Assembly (NCBI GenBank): GCA_947625205.1
Contig: CANQNN010000001.1
Coordinates: 310,001 to 374,000 of the forward strand
Source: an uncultured Lachnospiraceae bacterium
Lineage (GTDB): Bacteria; Bacillota; Clostridia; Lachnospirales; Lachnospiraceae
Direction: 5' to 3'
Length of the DNA stretch: 64,000 nucleotides
Numbering within the stretch: position 1 is the stretch's first letter; each line of letters opens with the position of its first letter. The notes below the pieces were generated by a model. It had not been told where the DNA came from. It did no database searches and was given only the letters and a program-made list of their open reading frames with translations. A program made the translations under genes and the position numbers. Below, one piece after another: positions 57,372-64,000 of this stretch.

Positions 57372-58286
57372 TTATACGCTTATTTCCAGCAAAGTGAGGA
57401 TCAGCGCCATTCTGACATAGACGCCGTACTGTGCCTGCTTAAAATAGACGGCGCGGGGATCGTCGTCCACTTCCACGGAGATCTCGTTGACGCGGGGAAG
57501 CGGATGAAGGACCAGCATGTCGTCTTTTGCCAGCGACATTTTTGCATTGTTCAGGATATAGAAATCTTTCAGCCTTACATAATCTTCCTCGTTGAAGAAG
57601 CGTTCCCTCTGCACGCGCGTCATATACAGCAGGTCCAGCTGATTCATACAGTCCTCCAGGCGGATCACTTCTTCGTAGTCGATCTTTTTTTCCTTCAGCA
57701 GATCCGTGATGTAGTCCGGCACCTTAAGCTCCGGAGGGGAGATGAAGATAAAACGTATGTTATCATAACGGATCAGGGCGTTTATCAGCGAGTGGACCGT
57801 TCTGCCGAATTTCAAATCACCGCACAGGCCGATGGTAAAATCGTTGAGCCGCCCCTTGAGTGCCCGGATCGTCATCAGGTCAGTCAGCGTCTGTGTGGGA
57901 TGCTGGTGTCCGCCATCGCCTGCGTTGATGACAGGTATCTTCGATTTGGTTGCGGCTACCATTGGCGCGCCCTCCTTGGGATGGCGCATGGCGCATATAT
58001 CCGCATAGCAGGAGATGATGCGGATGGTGTCGGACACGCTTTCGCCTTTGGAGGCGGAGGAAGATGAAGCATCCGAGAATCCCAGCACCTGTCCGCCCAG
58101 ATTCAGCATAGCGGCCTCAAAGCTCAGCCTTGTCCGGGTACTCGGCTCGTAAAAACAGGTTGCCAGCTTTTTGCCTTCACACGCATGCGCGTATTTGGCA
58201 GGATCGGCGGCAATGTCGTCCGCAAGGTCGAACAGCCGGTCCAGTTCTTCCACGGAAAAATCAAGCGGATTCATTAAGTGTCTCAT
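57372..58286 (-). CDS. pyrB: Aspartate carbamoyltransferase catalytic chain
   Basis: A 304-residue enzyme with the carbamoyl-phosphate motif STRTR (49-53) and the later [20 protein letters not shown] and HPLPRVNEI. It makes carbamoyl aspartate, the committed step of UMP synthesis. It is encoded next to pyrI, so the enterobacterial-type holoenzyme is likely. The only DNA between its ribosome site and the previous gene is a palindromic terminator. Confidence 0.97.
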   Translation of the reverse strand: MRHLMNPLDFSVEELDRLFDLADDIAADPAKYAHACEGKKLATCFYEPSTRTRLSFEAAMLNLGGQVLGFSDASSSSASKGESVSDTIRIISCYADICAMRHPKEGAPMVAATKSKIPVINAGDGGHQHPTQTLTDLMTIRALKGRLNDFTIGLCGDLKFGRTVHSLINALIRYDNIRFIFISPPELKVPDYITDLLKEKKIDYEEVIRLEDCMNQLDLLYMTRVQRERFFNEEDYVRLKDFYILNNAKMSLAKDDMLVLHPLPRVNEISVEVDDDPRAVYFKQAQYGVYVRMALILTLLEISV

Positions 58287-58303
58287 ATTGTCAGCTCCTT
58301 TCC

Positions 58304-58336
58304 AAAAAAATAAGAGAGAATATTCTCTCTTATTTT
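58304..58336 (-). terminator. 30-base perfect palindrome with U-run before pyrB (terminator/attenuator)
   Basis: Bases 58307-58336 are a perfect palindrome centred on AATATT (AATAAGAGAGA / TCTCTCTTATT arms). On the minus strand it ends in a run of seven T and is followed directly by the pyrB ribosome site. It ends the nitroreductase transcript. Any transcript reaching pyrB from upstream must pass it. Confidence 0.8.
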
Positions 58337-58344
58337 ATATAGTA

Positions 58345-58887
58345 TCAGGTTTGATAAGATAATAGCTCCTCAACGGGTTTTCTTTTGGGAGCAACAGGCG
58401 TTTCATCGGGATATCCCACGGGAATCAGCGCCACAAGCTCTCTGTCTTCGGGAAGGCTGAGCATTTTCTCAACGGCAGCCTGATCAAACAGTCCGAGAAT
58501 AACAGTGCCAAGGCCCATCTCGTGGGCTGCCAGACAGAAGGTTTGCGACGCAATACCGGCGTCAAACATCTGCCAGCCGTCTTTTCTGGGGGTACTGTAG
58601 GAACCGTCACGCTCATAACCGCTGCGATTCTTTATGACGGTTACAGCGATCAGAACCGGCGCACCGGAGATGATCGCGCCGTTGTTCGGATAGATGGAAG
58701 TTCCCTCTCTGGCTATCTTTTCTTTCAGTTCCCCTTCAACCGCAATATAGCGTGTGATCTGGGTGTGCTTCCAGCTCGGGGCATAGGAAGCTGTCTCAAC
58801 GATCTGACTGAGCAGTTCATGGGAAACCGGATCGGGTTTAAACCTGCGTATACTTCTGCGCTCGTGAATACATTCTTTTGCAGTCAT
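58345..58887 (-). CDS. Nitroreductase-family FMN oxidoreductase
   Basis: A 180-residue protein. It shows the nitroreductase features ERRSIRRFKPDPVSHELLSQ at the N terminus, SYAPSWKHTQ and the later GLGTVILGLFDQ. It should bind FMN and reduce a small substrate with NAD(P)H. The substrate is unknown. The ribosome site GAGGAGGGG is strong. It is upstream of pyrB in the same direction, separated by the palindromic terminator. Confidence 0.9.
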   Translation of the reverse strand: MTAKECIHERRSIRRFKPDPVSHELLSQIVETASYAPSWKHTQITRYIAVEGELKEKIAREGTSIYPNNGAIISGAPVLIAVTVIKNRSGYERDGSYSTPRKDGWQMFDAGIASQTFCLAAHEMGLGTVILGLFDQAAVEKMLSLPEDRELVALIPVGYPDETPVAPKRKPVEELLSYQT

Positions 58888-58987
58888 GCGTTACCCCTCC
58901 TCGCCGCGTGCTGTATGACAGCAACGCTTTGGCCGCGCCGCACTGTACGTTGTGTATGGCGGACACATTAATCACTACATTTTGTAT

Positions 58988-59016
58988 ATCATATCACAAC
59001 CGGGTGCGCGTTTCAA
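58988..59016 (-). promoter_or_regulatory. Leftward promoter for the nitroreductase gene
   Basis: On the minus strand TTGAAA (59016-59011) and TATGAT (58993-58988) are 17 bases apart. The leader to the gene is about 94 bases. A rightward promoter lies 25 bases away. Confidence 0.7.
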
Positions 59017-59040
59017 TAGTTTTATGGCCGAATAATATTA

Positions 59041-59069
59041 TTGTGGAAAAAGCGGCGCTATGGTATAGT
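59041..59069 (+). promoter_or_regulatory. Rightward promoter for the PH-domain gene
   Basis: TTGTGG (59041-59046) and TATAGT (59064-59069) are 17 bases apart, divergent from the nitroreductase promoter. Confidence 0.65.
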
Positions 59070-59154
59070 AGATGAGGAATTTATCAACTACTCACGTAAA
59101 CTGCGGCGACCGGAAAGGGGCGGCCGCAGGAGCAGAAGCCGACAGGAGGATATC

Positions 59155-59613
59155 ATGGAAGAAATGAAGAAGGAGTATACCGCAGGGAAAGACGAAAGGG
59201 ACCAGGAGGACGACGCGGAAGAAAAGAGAGAGCCCCAAATGGACAAAATGTACAGGGAGAGAAAGCGCTGGCTGTTCTTTGGGCTTCCTTTTACTTTTAC
59301 GAAATATACCGTGACCGACGACGTCATTACGATCGACGAGGGATTTTTCAACAAAAAAGAAAACGACTGTTATTTATATAAGGTGCAGGATGTGGAACTG
59401 CTCACCAGTCTGGGAGAGCGTATTTTCGGCCTCGGTACGGTGGCCTGTTACACGGGCGACAACACGCATCCGCAGCTATACTTAAGCCATATCAAGAATG
59501 CCAGGGAGATCAAGAATTATATTCTCAAGGCGTCCGAGGAGGCGCGCAGAAAGCGCCGTACCCTGAATACGCTCAATATTGACGCAGCGGATATTGATGA
59601 TATTGATGTGTGA
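59155..59613 (+). CDS. Bacterial PH-domain (YdbS/bPH2-like) protein
   Basis: A 152-residue protein from ATG 59155 (AGGAGGA upstream; the frame is open further up but carries basic leader sequence). After an acidic N terminus of about 35 residues comes a PH-like domain ([20 protein letters not shown], then [20 protein letters not shown], typical of bPH2). It ends in an acidic tail. No membrane helix is present, unlike YdbS. Function is unknown. Confidence 0.8.
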   Translation: MEEMKKEYTAGKDERDQEDDAEEKREPQMDKMYRERKRWLFFGLPFTFTKYTVTDDVITIDEGFFNKKENDCYLYKVQDVELLTSLGERIFGLGTVACYTGDNTHPQLYLSHIKNAREIKNYILKASEEARRKRRTLNTLNIDAADIDDIDV

Positions 59614-59617
59614 CGGT

Positions 59618-60037
59618 CTAGCACCCGCGCTGTCCGGGAGCTGTTTCCTGATCTGTCAGAAGGCGCTCAAACAATAGCCCGGTGATAAACCAGCAGGGAG
59701 CATAGTCCAGCCGTATTACTTTGGCGAGATTCCATCTTGCGCGCTCATAGTTCCAGGGACACAGATCGCGTCTGCGAAGCCATGTTCCGGTTGCAAATTC
59801 GCCGGTAAATATAAGGCCGGTGTAGACAAGCCCGCGGAATATGAGATTACGGTTGCGCATAAGGCGGCACAGCGGCGCTAACAGGGCGGCCAGCCCGTAT
59901 ATGGGAAACATCCATACGGAGGTGGTGCAGGGAAGCCGGTAATCCCGCTTTCTAAACGCGCCGAAGGCGGTGAATATCATTTCCAGGAACCAGCCCAGCA
60001 GACCGCAGTGTATATAGTTGTAAATGAATTTTCTCAT
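59618..60037 (-). CDS. Small membrane protein, putative ABC-transporter permease family (CmpB-like)
   Basis: A 139-residue protein with three to four membrane helices. It carries CGLLGWFLEMIFTAFG, a WMFPIYGLAALLAPL stretch and CPWNYERARWNL, features I associate with the PF06541 family. No ATPase or other transport gene is near. It converges with the PH-domain gene across a four-base gap. Function is not known. Confidence 0.75.
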   Translation of the reverse strand: MRKFIYNYIHCGLLGWFLEMIFTAFGAFRKRDYRLPCTTSVWMFPIYGLAALLAPLCRLMRNRNLIFRGLVYTGLIFTGEFATGTWLRRRDLCPWNYERARWNLAKVIRLDYAPCWFITGLLFERLLTDQETAPGQRGC

Positions 60038-60146
60038 AGTAAGAAGAATTCCCAGATCATGTGCATTTTATACGGGGACAAGGTTCTTTAAACAAAACGG
60101 TGCGATGATTTTTGGCAGAACAGGCAATGAGGAAAAGGAGGCGCGC

Positions 60147-61478
60147 ATGAATTACCGTGAAGCGATGGAATATATGGAAGAACTGAGGCAGTACGGTACT
60201 GTGATGGGGCTTGACACCATGCGGGAGCTGTGTACGCGCCTTGCCGATCCGCAGGACCGGCTGCAGTTTGTGCATATTGCGGGAACGAACGGCAAGGGCT
60301 CCGTTCTTGCGTATGTATCCACGGTGCTTCAGACTGCGGGATACCGGGTGGGACGGTATATCTCCCCCGCGGTGACGGATTACAGGGAGCGTTTTCAGAT
60401 CGGCGGCAGGATGATCACCCAGTCTGCGCTGTGCGCCTGCTTAGAACAGGTAAAAGCGGCGGCGGAGGCTATGGCGGCGGAAGGAATGCCGCACCCTACG
60501 GCGTTTGAAGTTGAGACGGCGGTGGCGTTCCTGTATTTTGCGGATAGGAAGTGCGATATCGTAGTGCTGGAAACAGGGCTTGGCGGTGCGCAGGATGCCA
60601 CCAATGTAGTGCGTACAACGCTGGTGGCGGCTTTTTCCTCTATCAGCATGGATCACATGGATATACTTGGAGATACGCTGGAGAAGATCGCCACGGTGAA
60701 ATCGGGCATTATAAAAGATAAGTGTTATGTAATATCCGCAAAGCAGGCGCCGGAGGTCATGAAGGTCTTAAGACAGGCTTCAACGCTTCATAAGGCGAAG
60801 TTTTTTACGGCGGACGTCAGCAGAGCAAAGAATATCCGTTACGGTATGACGAAGCAGCGTTTTACTTATGATAAATATAAAGATGTGGAGATCACGCTGC
60901 CAGGTCAGTTCCAGACGGAGAATGCCGTAGTCGCGCTGGAAGTGATAGGCGCTCTTGGCAGGATGGGTTATCCGGTGCCTGAAGATAAGCTTCGTCAGGG
61001 AATGGCACAGACCAGATGGCCGGGCCGATTTGAAGTGATCGGCAAAAATCCGCTGTTTATTGCGGACGGAGCGCATAATGAAGATGCTTCCGTCAGACTG
61101 GCACAGAGTATACGATTCTATTTTACAAACAGAAAAATCATATATATAATGGGAATGCTGAGGGATAAAGAGTATGATAAGGTGATCCGCAATACTTATG
61201 AACTGGCGGAACACATTATCACCGTGACGCCCCCGGTCAGAGAGCGGGCAATGCATGCCTATGATCTTGCACAGGCGGTCCGGCAGTATCATAACAGCGT
61301 AACGGTGGCGGACAGCGTGCAGGAGGCGGTGGAGCTTGCCTATCTGCTTGCGGCAGCAGACAAGGATCATATTATTATTGCGTTCGGTTCCCTTTCCTAT
61401 CTGGGAGAACTGATGCATGTGGTAGAACATAGAGATACGATCAGGAGAGACTCACATGGCAGACCAGAACAAAATTAA
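60147..61478 (+). CDS. folC: Folylpolyglutamate/dihydrofolate synthase
   Basis: A 443-residue Mur-ligase-fold enzyme from ATG 60147 (AAAAGGAGG upstream). The P-loop GTNGKGS is at residues 46-52. The ATP- and folate-site stretches [28 protein letters not shown] and [13 protein letters not shown] follow. FolC makes dihydrofolate and adds glutamates. It heads folC-folE-folP-folBK and overlaps folE by 23 bases. Confidence 0.94.
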   Translation: MNYREAMEYMEELRQYGTVMGLDTMRELCTRLADPQDRLQFVHIAGTNGKGSVLAYVSTVLQTAGYRVGRYISPAVTDYRERFQIGGRMITQSALCACLEQVKAAAEAMAAEGMPHPTAFEVETAVAFLYFADRKCDIVVLETGLGGAQDATNVVRTTLVAAFSSISMDHMDILGDTLEKIATVKSGIIKDKCYVISAKQAPEVMKVLRQASTLHKAKFFTADVSRAKNIRYGMTKQRFTYDKYKDVEITLPGQFQTENAVVALEVIGALGRMGYPVPEDKLRQGMAQTRWPGRFEVIGKNPLFIADGAHNEDASVRLAQSIRFYFTNRKIIYIMGMLRDKEYDKVIRNTYELAEHIITVTPPVRERAMHAYDLAQAVRQYHNSVTVADSVQEAVELAYLLAAADKDHIIIAFGSLSYLGELMHVVEHRDTIRRDSHGRPEQN

Positions 61479-62013
61479 AGAGGCGGTACGCCTGCTGTTA
61501 GAAGGAATCGGTGAAGATGTGACCCGGGAGGGTCTCAGGGATACCCCTGACAGAGTGGCAAGGATGTATGAAGAAATCTACAAGGGCATGGAGGAAGATC
61601 CGTCCGTTCATTTGTCGAAGACTTTTCCCGTGGACAGCAATGAGATCGTTGTCGAGAAGGATATCACCTTTTACTCCACATGCGAGCATCATATGATGCC
61701 TTTTTACGGTAAAGCGCATATCGCGTACCTACCGGACGGCAGAGTAGTGGGGCTGAGCAAGCTGGCGCGCACCGTGGAGGTGTATGCCCGCAGACTGCAG
61801 ATCCAGGAACAGATGACGATTCAGATCGCCGAGGCGGTCATGACGCACTTAAAGCCGCAGGGCGTGATGGTGATGCTGGAAGCGGAACACATGTGCATGA
61901 CCATGCGGGGCGTTGCCAAGCCGGGGAGCAGGACGGTGACGATGGCGGCGAGGGGATGTTTTCAGGATAATCCGCAGCTGCAGCAGTATTTCTTTGAAAT
62001 GGTCAGGCGATAG
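61456..62013 (+). CDS. folE: GTP cyclohydrolase I
   Basis: A 185-residue enzyme with zinc ligands C76, H79 and C147 ([12 protein letters not shown] and [10 protein letters not shown]). It converts GTP to dihydroneopterin triphosphate, the first step of folate synthesis. It is the zinc-dependent type IA. The start lies within folC, so translation is probably coupled. Confidence 0.96.
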   Translation: MADQNKIKEAVRLLLEGIGEDVTREGLRDTPDRVARMYEEIYKGMEEDPSVHLSKTFPVDSNEIVVEKDITFYSTCEHHMMPFYGKAHIAYLPDGRVVGLSKLARTVEVYARRLQIQEQMTIQIAEAVMTHLKPQGVMVMLEAEHMCMTMRGVAKPGSRTVTMAARGCFQDNPQLQQYFFEMVRR

Positions 62014-62077
62014 CAGAAGCATATGCGCGTTGTCGCAGCCAGCCGGTGAACCATGACAGAAAGAGGAACGGTGTATT

Positions 62078-62905
62078 GTGAAGATAGGCGACAGGGATTT
62101 TGCGGTGAACGGTCACACTTATGTGATGGGAATATTGAATATAACACCTGATTCGTTCTCTGATGGCGGGCAGTACAATACGACAGACCGTGCGCTGCGG
62201 CGGGCGGAGGTAATGATCGGCGAGGGCGCGGATATTCTGGATGTGGGAGGAGAGTCCACCAGACCCGGTTACACGCCGGTCAGTGCACAGGAGGAGATCG
62301 AGCGGGTAATACCCGTTATAGAAAAGATAAAAGCAAGGTTTGACGTGCCAATATCTCTGGATACCTGTAAGTCTGTGACGGCAAAAGCCGGAATTGAGGC
62401 CGGCGCGGATATGATCAACGACGTGTGGGGATTAAAGTACGATTCCGGGATGGGACGGGTCATAGCGGACGCCGGGATCCCCTGCTGCCTGATGCATAAC
62501 CGTAAAGAAGCCGCGTACCGGGATTGCATGGCGGAGGTTTTGGATGATCTCAGGGAAACGCTGGCTATAGCGCACAGGGCGGGTATTGCCGGCGACAGGA
62601 TCATTCTTGACCCGGGAGTGGGTTTTGGCAAGACTTATGAGAATAACTTAGAGATAATTGACAGGCTTGAGATGCTGCACTGCCTTGGCTGCCCTGTTTT
62701 ACTCGGCGCCAGCAGAAAATCGGTCATTGGTCTGACACTGGGCACGCCGCCCGGAGAGCGTGTGGAAGGGACCCTTGTGACAAGCGTGTATGCTGTCCTG
62801 AAGGGGGCGATGTTTGTCCGTGTTCACGATGTGAAGGAGAATGTGCGGGCCATCAAAATGGCGGAAACGATAAGGGATGGGTATGACCGGCAGGATGGGC
62901 GGTAA
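62078..62905 (+). CDS. folP: Dihydropteroate synthase
   Basis: A 275-residue TIM-barrel enzyme starting with GTG. It has the pterin-site motif GILNITPDSFSDGGQY, DVGGESTRPGYTPV and the later LDPGVGFGKTYENNL. It joins 6-hydroxymethyl-7,8-dihydropterin diphosphate to p-aminobenzoate and is the sulphonamide target. It follows folE after 64 bases. Confidence 0.96.
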   Translation: MKIGDRDFAVNGHTYVMGILNITPDSFSDGGQYNTTDRALRRAEVMIGEGADILDVGGESTRPGYTPVSAQEEIERVIPVIEKIKARFDVPISLDTCKSVTAKAGIEAGADMINDVWGLKYDSGMGRVIADAGIPCCLMHNRKEAAYRDCMAEVLDDLRETLAIAHRAGIAGDRIILDPGVGFGKTYENNLEIIDRLEMLHCLGCPVLLGASRKSVIGLTLGTPPGERVEGTLVTSVYAVLKGAMFVRVHDVKENVRAIKMAETIRDGYDRQDGR

Positions 62906-62944
62906 GATGATCCTTGCGCAACGATGGGAAGAACGGAGAATGAT

Positions 62945-63790
62945 ATGGACCGGATCATTATAAACAATCTTCAGATATATGCGCATCACGGCGTATATCG
63001 TGAGGAGAATGAAAAAGGACAGAATTTCTATATTAACGCTGTTCTGGAGACGGATACGAGAATGGCGGGAATACTGGATGACTTAAGTCTCTCCACAAAT
63101 TATGGGGAGGTTTGTGTTTTCCTGGACCGTTTTGTAAAAGAGAATACATATAAGCTGATCGAGACGGTGGCAGAGAAAGCGGCGGAAGAGCTGCTTCTCC
63201 GGTTCCCGCTTGTCAGACGCGTCACGCTGGAGGTCCAAAAGCCTGAGGCGCCGGTTCCGCTGCCGTTTGGTTATGTGTCAGTGAAGATCGTCAGAGGCTG
63301 GCGCAAGGCATATCTGTCTTGCGGCTCCAATATGGGCGACCGCAAAGCGCACCTGGATGGTGCGCTGGGTGCTCTGAAGGAAGATCCGCGCTGCAGAGTG
63401 CTCCGGGTATCGGACTGGATCGAGACAACGCCCTACGGCGGTGTGGAACAGGATGATTTTTTAAACGGTGCCATCGCTGTCGAGACACTGTACACGCCGG
63501 AAATGCTGTTGGAGAAGCTTCATGACATCGAGAATGAGCATCACAGGGAACGGAAGGTACACTGGGGACCGAGAACACTGGATATGGATATTCTGCTGTA
63601 CGAGGACTGTGTGATGGATACTGAAGAACTGACGATCCCGCACAAAGACATGCAGAACCGGTATTTTGTATTAAAGCCGCTCGCACAGATCGCTCCCTAC
63701 GAGCGGCACCCTGTACTGATGCAGAGCATAGGGCAGTTATACGAAATGCTCCCTGAAGCTATTCGGATTCCGCAGCAGCCGCTTGCATAG
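62945..63790 (+). CDS. folBK: FolB-FolK fusion (dihydroneopterin aldolase and HPPK)
   Basis: A 281-residue fusion from ATG 62945 (GGAG upstream). Residues 1-118 are FolB (LQIYAHHGVYREENEKGQNF and VTLEVQKPEAP), and residues 120-281 are FolK (AYLSCGSNMGDRKAHL and WGPRTLDMDILLYED). It converts dihydroneopterin to hydroxymethyl-dihydropterin and then activates it with ATP, feeding FolP. Such fusions are common in Clostridia. Its 3' end overlaps the convergent gene on the minus strand by 32 bases. Confidence 0.94.
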   Translation: MDRIIINNLQIYAHHGVYREENEKGQNFYINAVLETDTRMAGILDDLSLSTNYGEVCVFLDRFVKENTYKLIETVAEKAAEELLLRFPLVRRVTLEVQKPEAPVPLPFGYVSVKIVRGWRKAYLSCGSNMGDRKAHLDGALGALKEDPRCRVLRVSDWIETTPYGGVEQDDFLNGAIAVETLYTPEMLLEKLHDIENEHHRERKVHWGPRTLDMDILLYEDCVMDTEELTIPHKDMQNRYFVLKPLAQIAPYERHPVLMQSIGQLYEMLPEAIRIPQQPLA

Positions 63791-64000
63791 CCGCATCGAA
63801 AGTAGTCACGCTGACGGCGCCGTATGTGCTTGTTTTGTAGACGGGCGCCGGTTCCCCGAACGCATTGAAATACACATACGATGAGGTGATGTTGATATTC
63901 TGATACACGCCGTCGGCCACCGTCTCCTGCGAACTGCCGTCAATATACATTCTTTTTAAAGCGGGCGCATCCTTGGAGCTAGTCTGGTAATATATGTAAT
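63759..64000 (-). CDS. C-terminal part of a gene entering from the right edge, possible DUF5050-type beta-propeller
   Basis: The minus-strand frame is open from the right edge to a TAG at 63761-63759, giving at least 79 C-terminal residues. The sequence YIYYQTSSKDAPALKRMYID followed by an NITSSYVYF stretch resembles DUF5050/propeller repeats that occur in secreted Clostridia proteins. An internal ATG at 63950 is probably not the start. The tail ends in an Ala-rich run. It overlaps the folBK end. Confidence 0.65.
   Translation of the reverse strand, partial: YIYYQTSSKDAPALKRMYIDGSSQETVADGVYQNINITSSYVYFNAFGEPAPVYKTSTYGAVSVTTFDAAMQAAAAESE

Noticed and set aside
58307-58336. The palindrome as a mobile-element or attachment site
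   Set aside because: No integrase, transposase or direct repeats are near, and the U-run places it as a terminator.

Overview
The window is a stretch of chromosome from a flagellated, Gram-positive-type anaerobe, most likely a member of the Lachnospiraceae or a close relative in the Clostridia. The evidence is PolC (the Gram-positive replicative polymerase), FliY rather than only FliN, CheC/CheD chemotaxis proteins, FapA (DUF342), the rimP-nusA-ylxR-ylxQ-infB-rbfA cluster, pyrB-pyrI, a folB-folK fusion, and moderate G+C with strong AGGAGG-type ribosome binding sites. It is dense, mostly core genome. I see no insertion sequence, prophage, CRISPR array or rRNA, and no gap between genes longer than about 300 bases.

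Bases 1-19531 hold the distal part of a fla/che operon, all on the + strand: fliY (cut by the left edge), cheY, fliO, fliP, fliQ, fliR, flhB, flhA, flhF, flhG, a PilZ protein, cheB, cheA, cheW, cheC, cheD, a small membrane protein, the flagellar sigma factor, fapA, two uncharacterised genes and a truncated MltG-like protein. It ends at a strong terminator (19568-19594). Export gate, placement GTPases, chemotaxis signalling and sigma factor are thus in one transcription unit. The PilZ protein suggests c-di-GMP input.

Bases 19570-34564 hold rpsB-tsf with a structured leader, a metal/cobamide-type ABC transporter, a polysaccharide deacetylase, a bactofilin, then pyrH-frr-uppS-cdsA-dxr-rseP (nucleotide, ribosome recycling, undecaprenyl and phospholipid synthesis, isoprenoid synthesis and site-2 protease), followed by a PP2C-like phosphatase and a soluble Ser/Thr kinase. 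Bases 34588-40271 hold ispG, polC and tRNA-Glu(CUC).

Bases 40360-49587 hold a YbaK-type deacylase and the transcription/translation cluster rimP-nusA-ylxR-ylxQ-infB-rbfA-nrnA-truB-ribF. Bases 49739-56799 hold a Na/Pi cotransporter, a secreted NlpC/P60 hydrolase, rpsO, pnp and an HD-GYP response regulator. Bases 56870-58887 are leftward: nitroreductase-pyrB-pyrI. The right end has a PH-domain protein, a small leftward membrane protein and folC-folE-folP-folBK, with a leftward gene entering from the right edge.

The most interesting signals are regulatory rather than a new gene system. They are a promoter and intrinsic terminator packed into the rimP-nusA leader; a long near-perfect hairpin in the pnp leader; structured rpsB and rpsO leaders; a 30-base perfect palindrome with a U-run just before pyrB; a WalR-type direct repeat immediately downstream of a consensus promoter for the NlpC/P60 hydrolase; and three helically phased heptamers plus a hairpin between frr and uppS. 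Among proteins, the PP2C-like phosphatase carries Asn where a metal-binding Asp is expected, and the FecE-type ATPase has an extra C-terminal domain.
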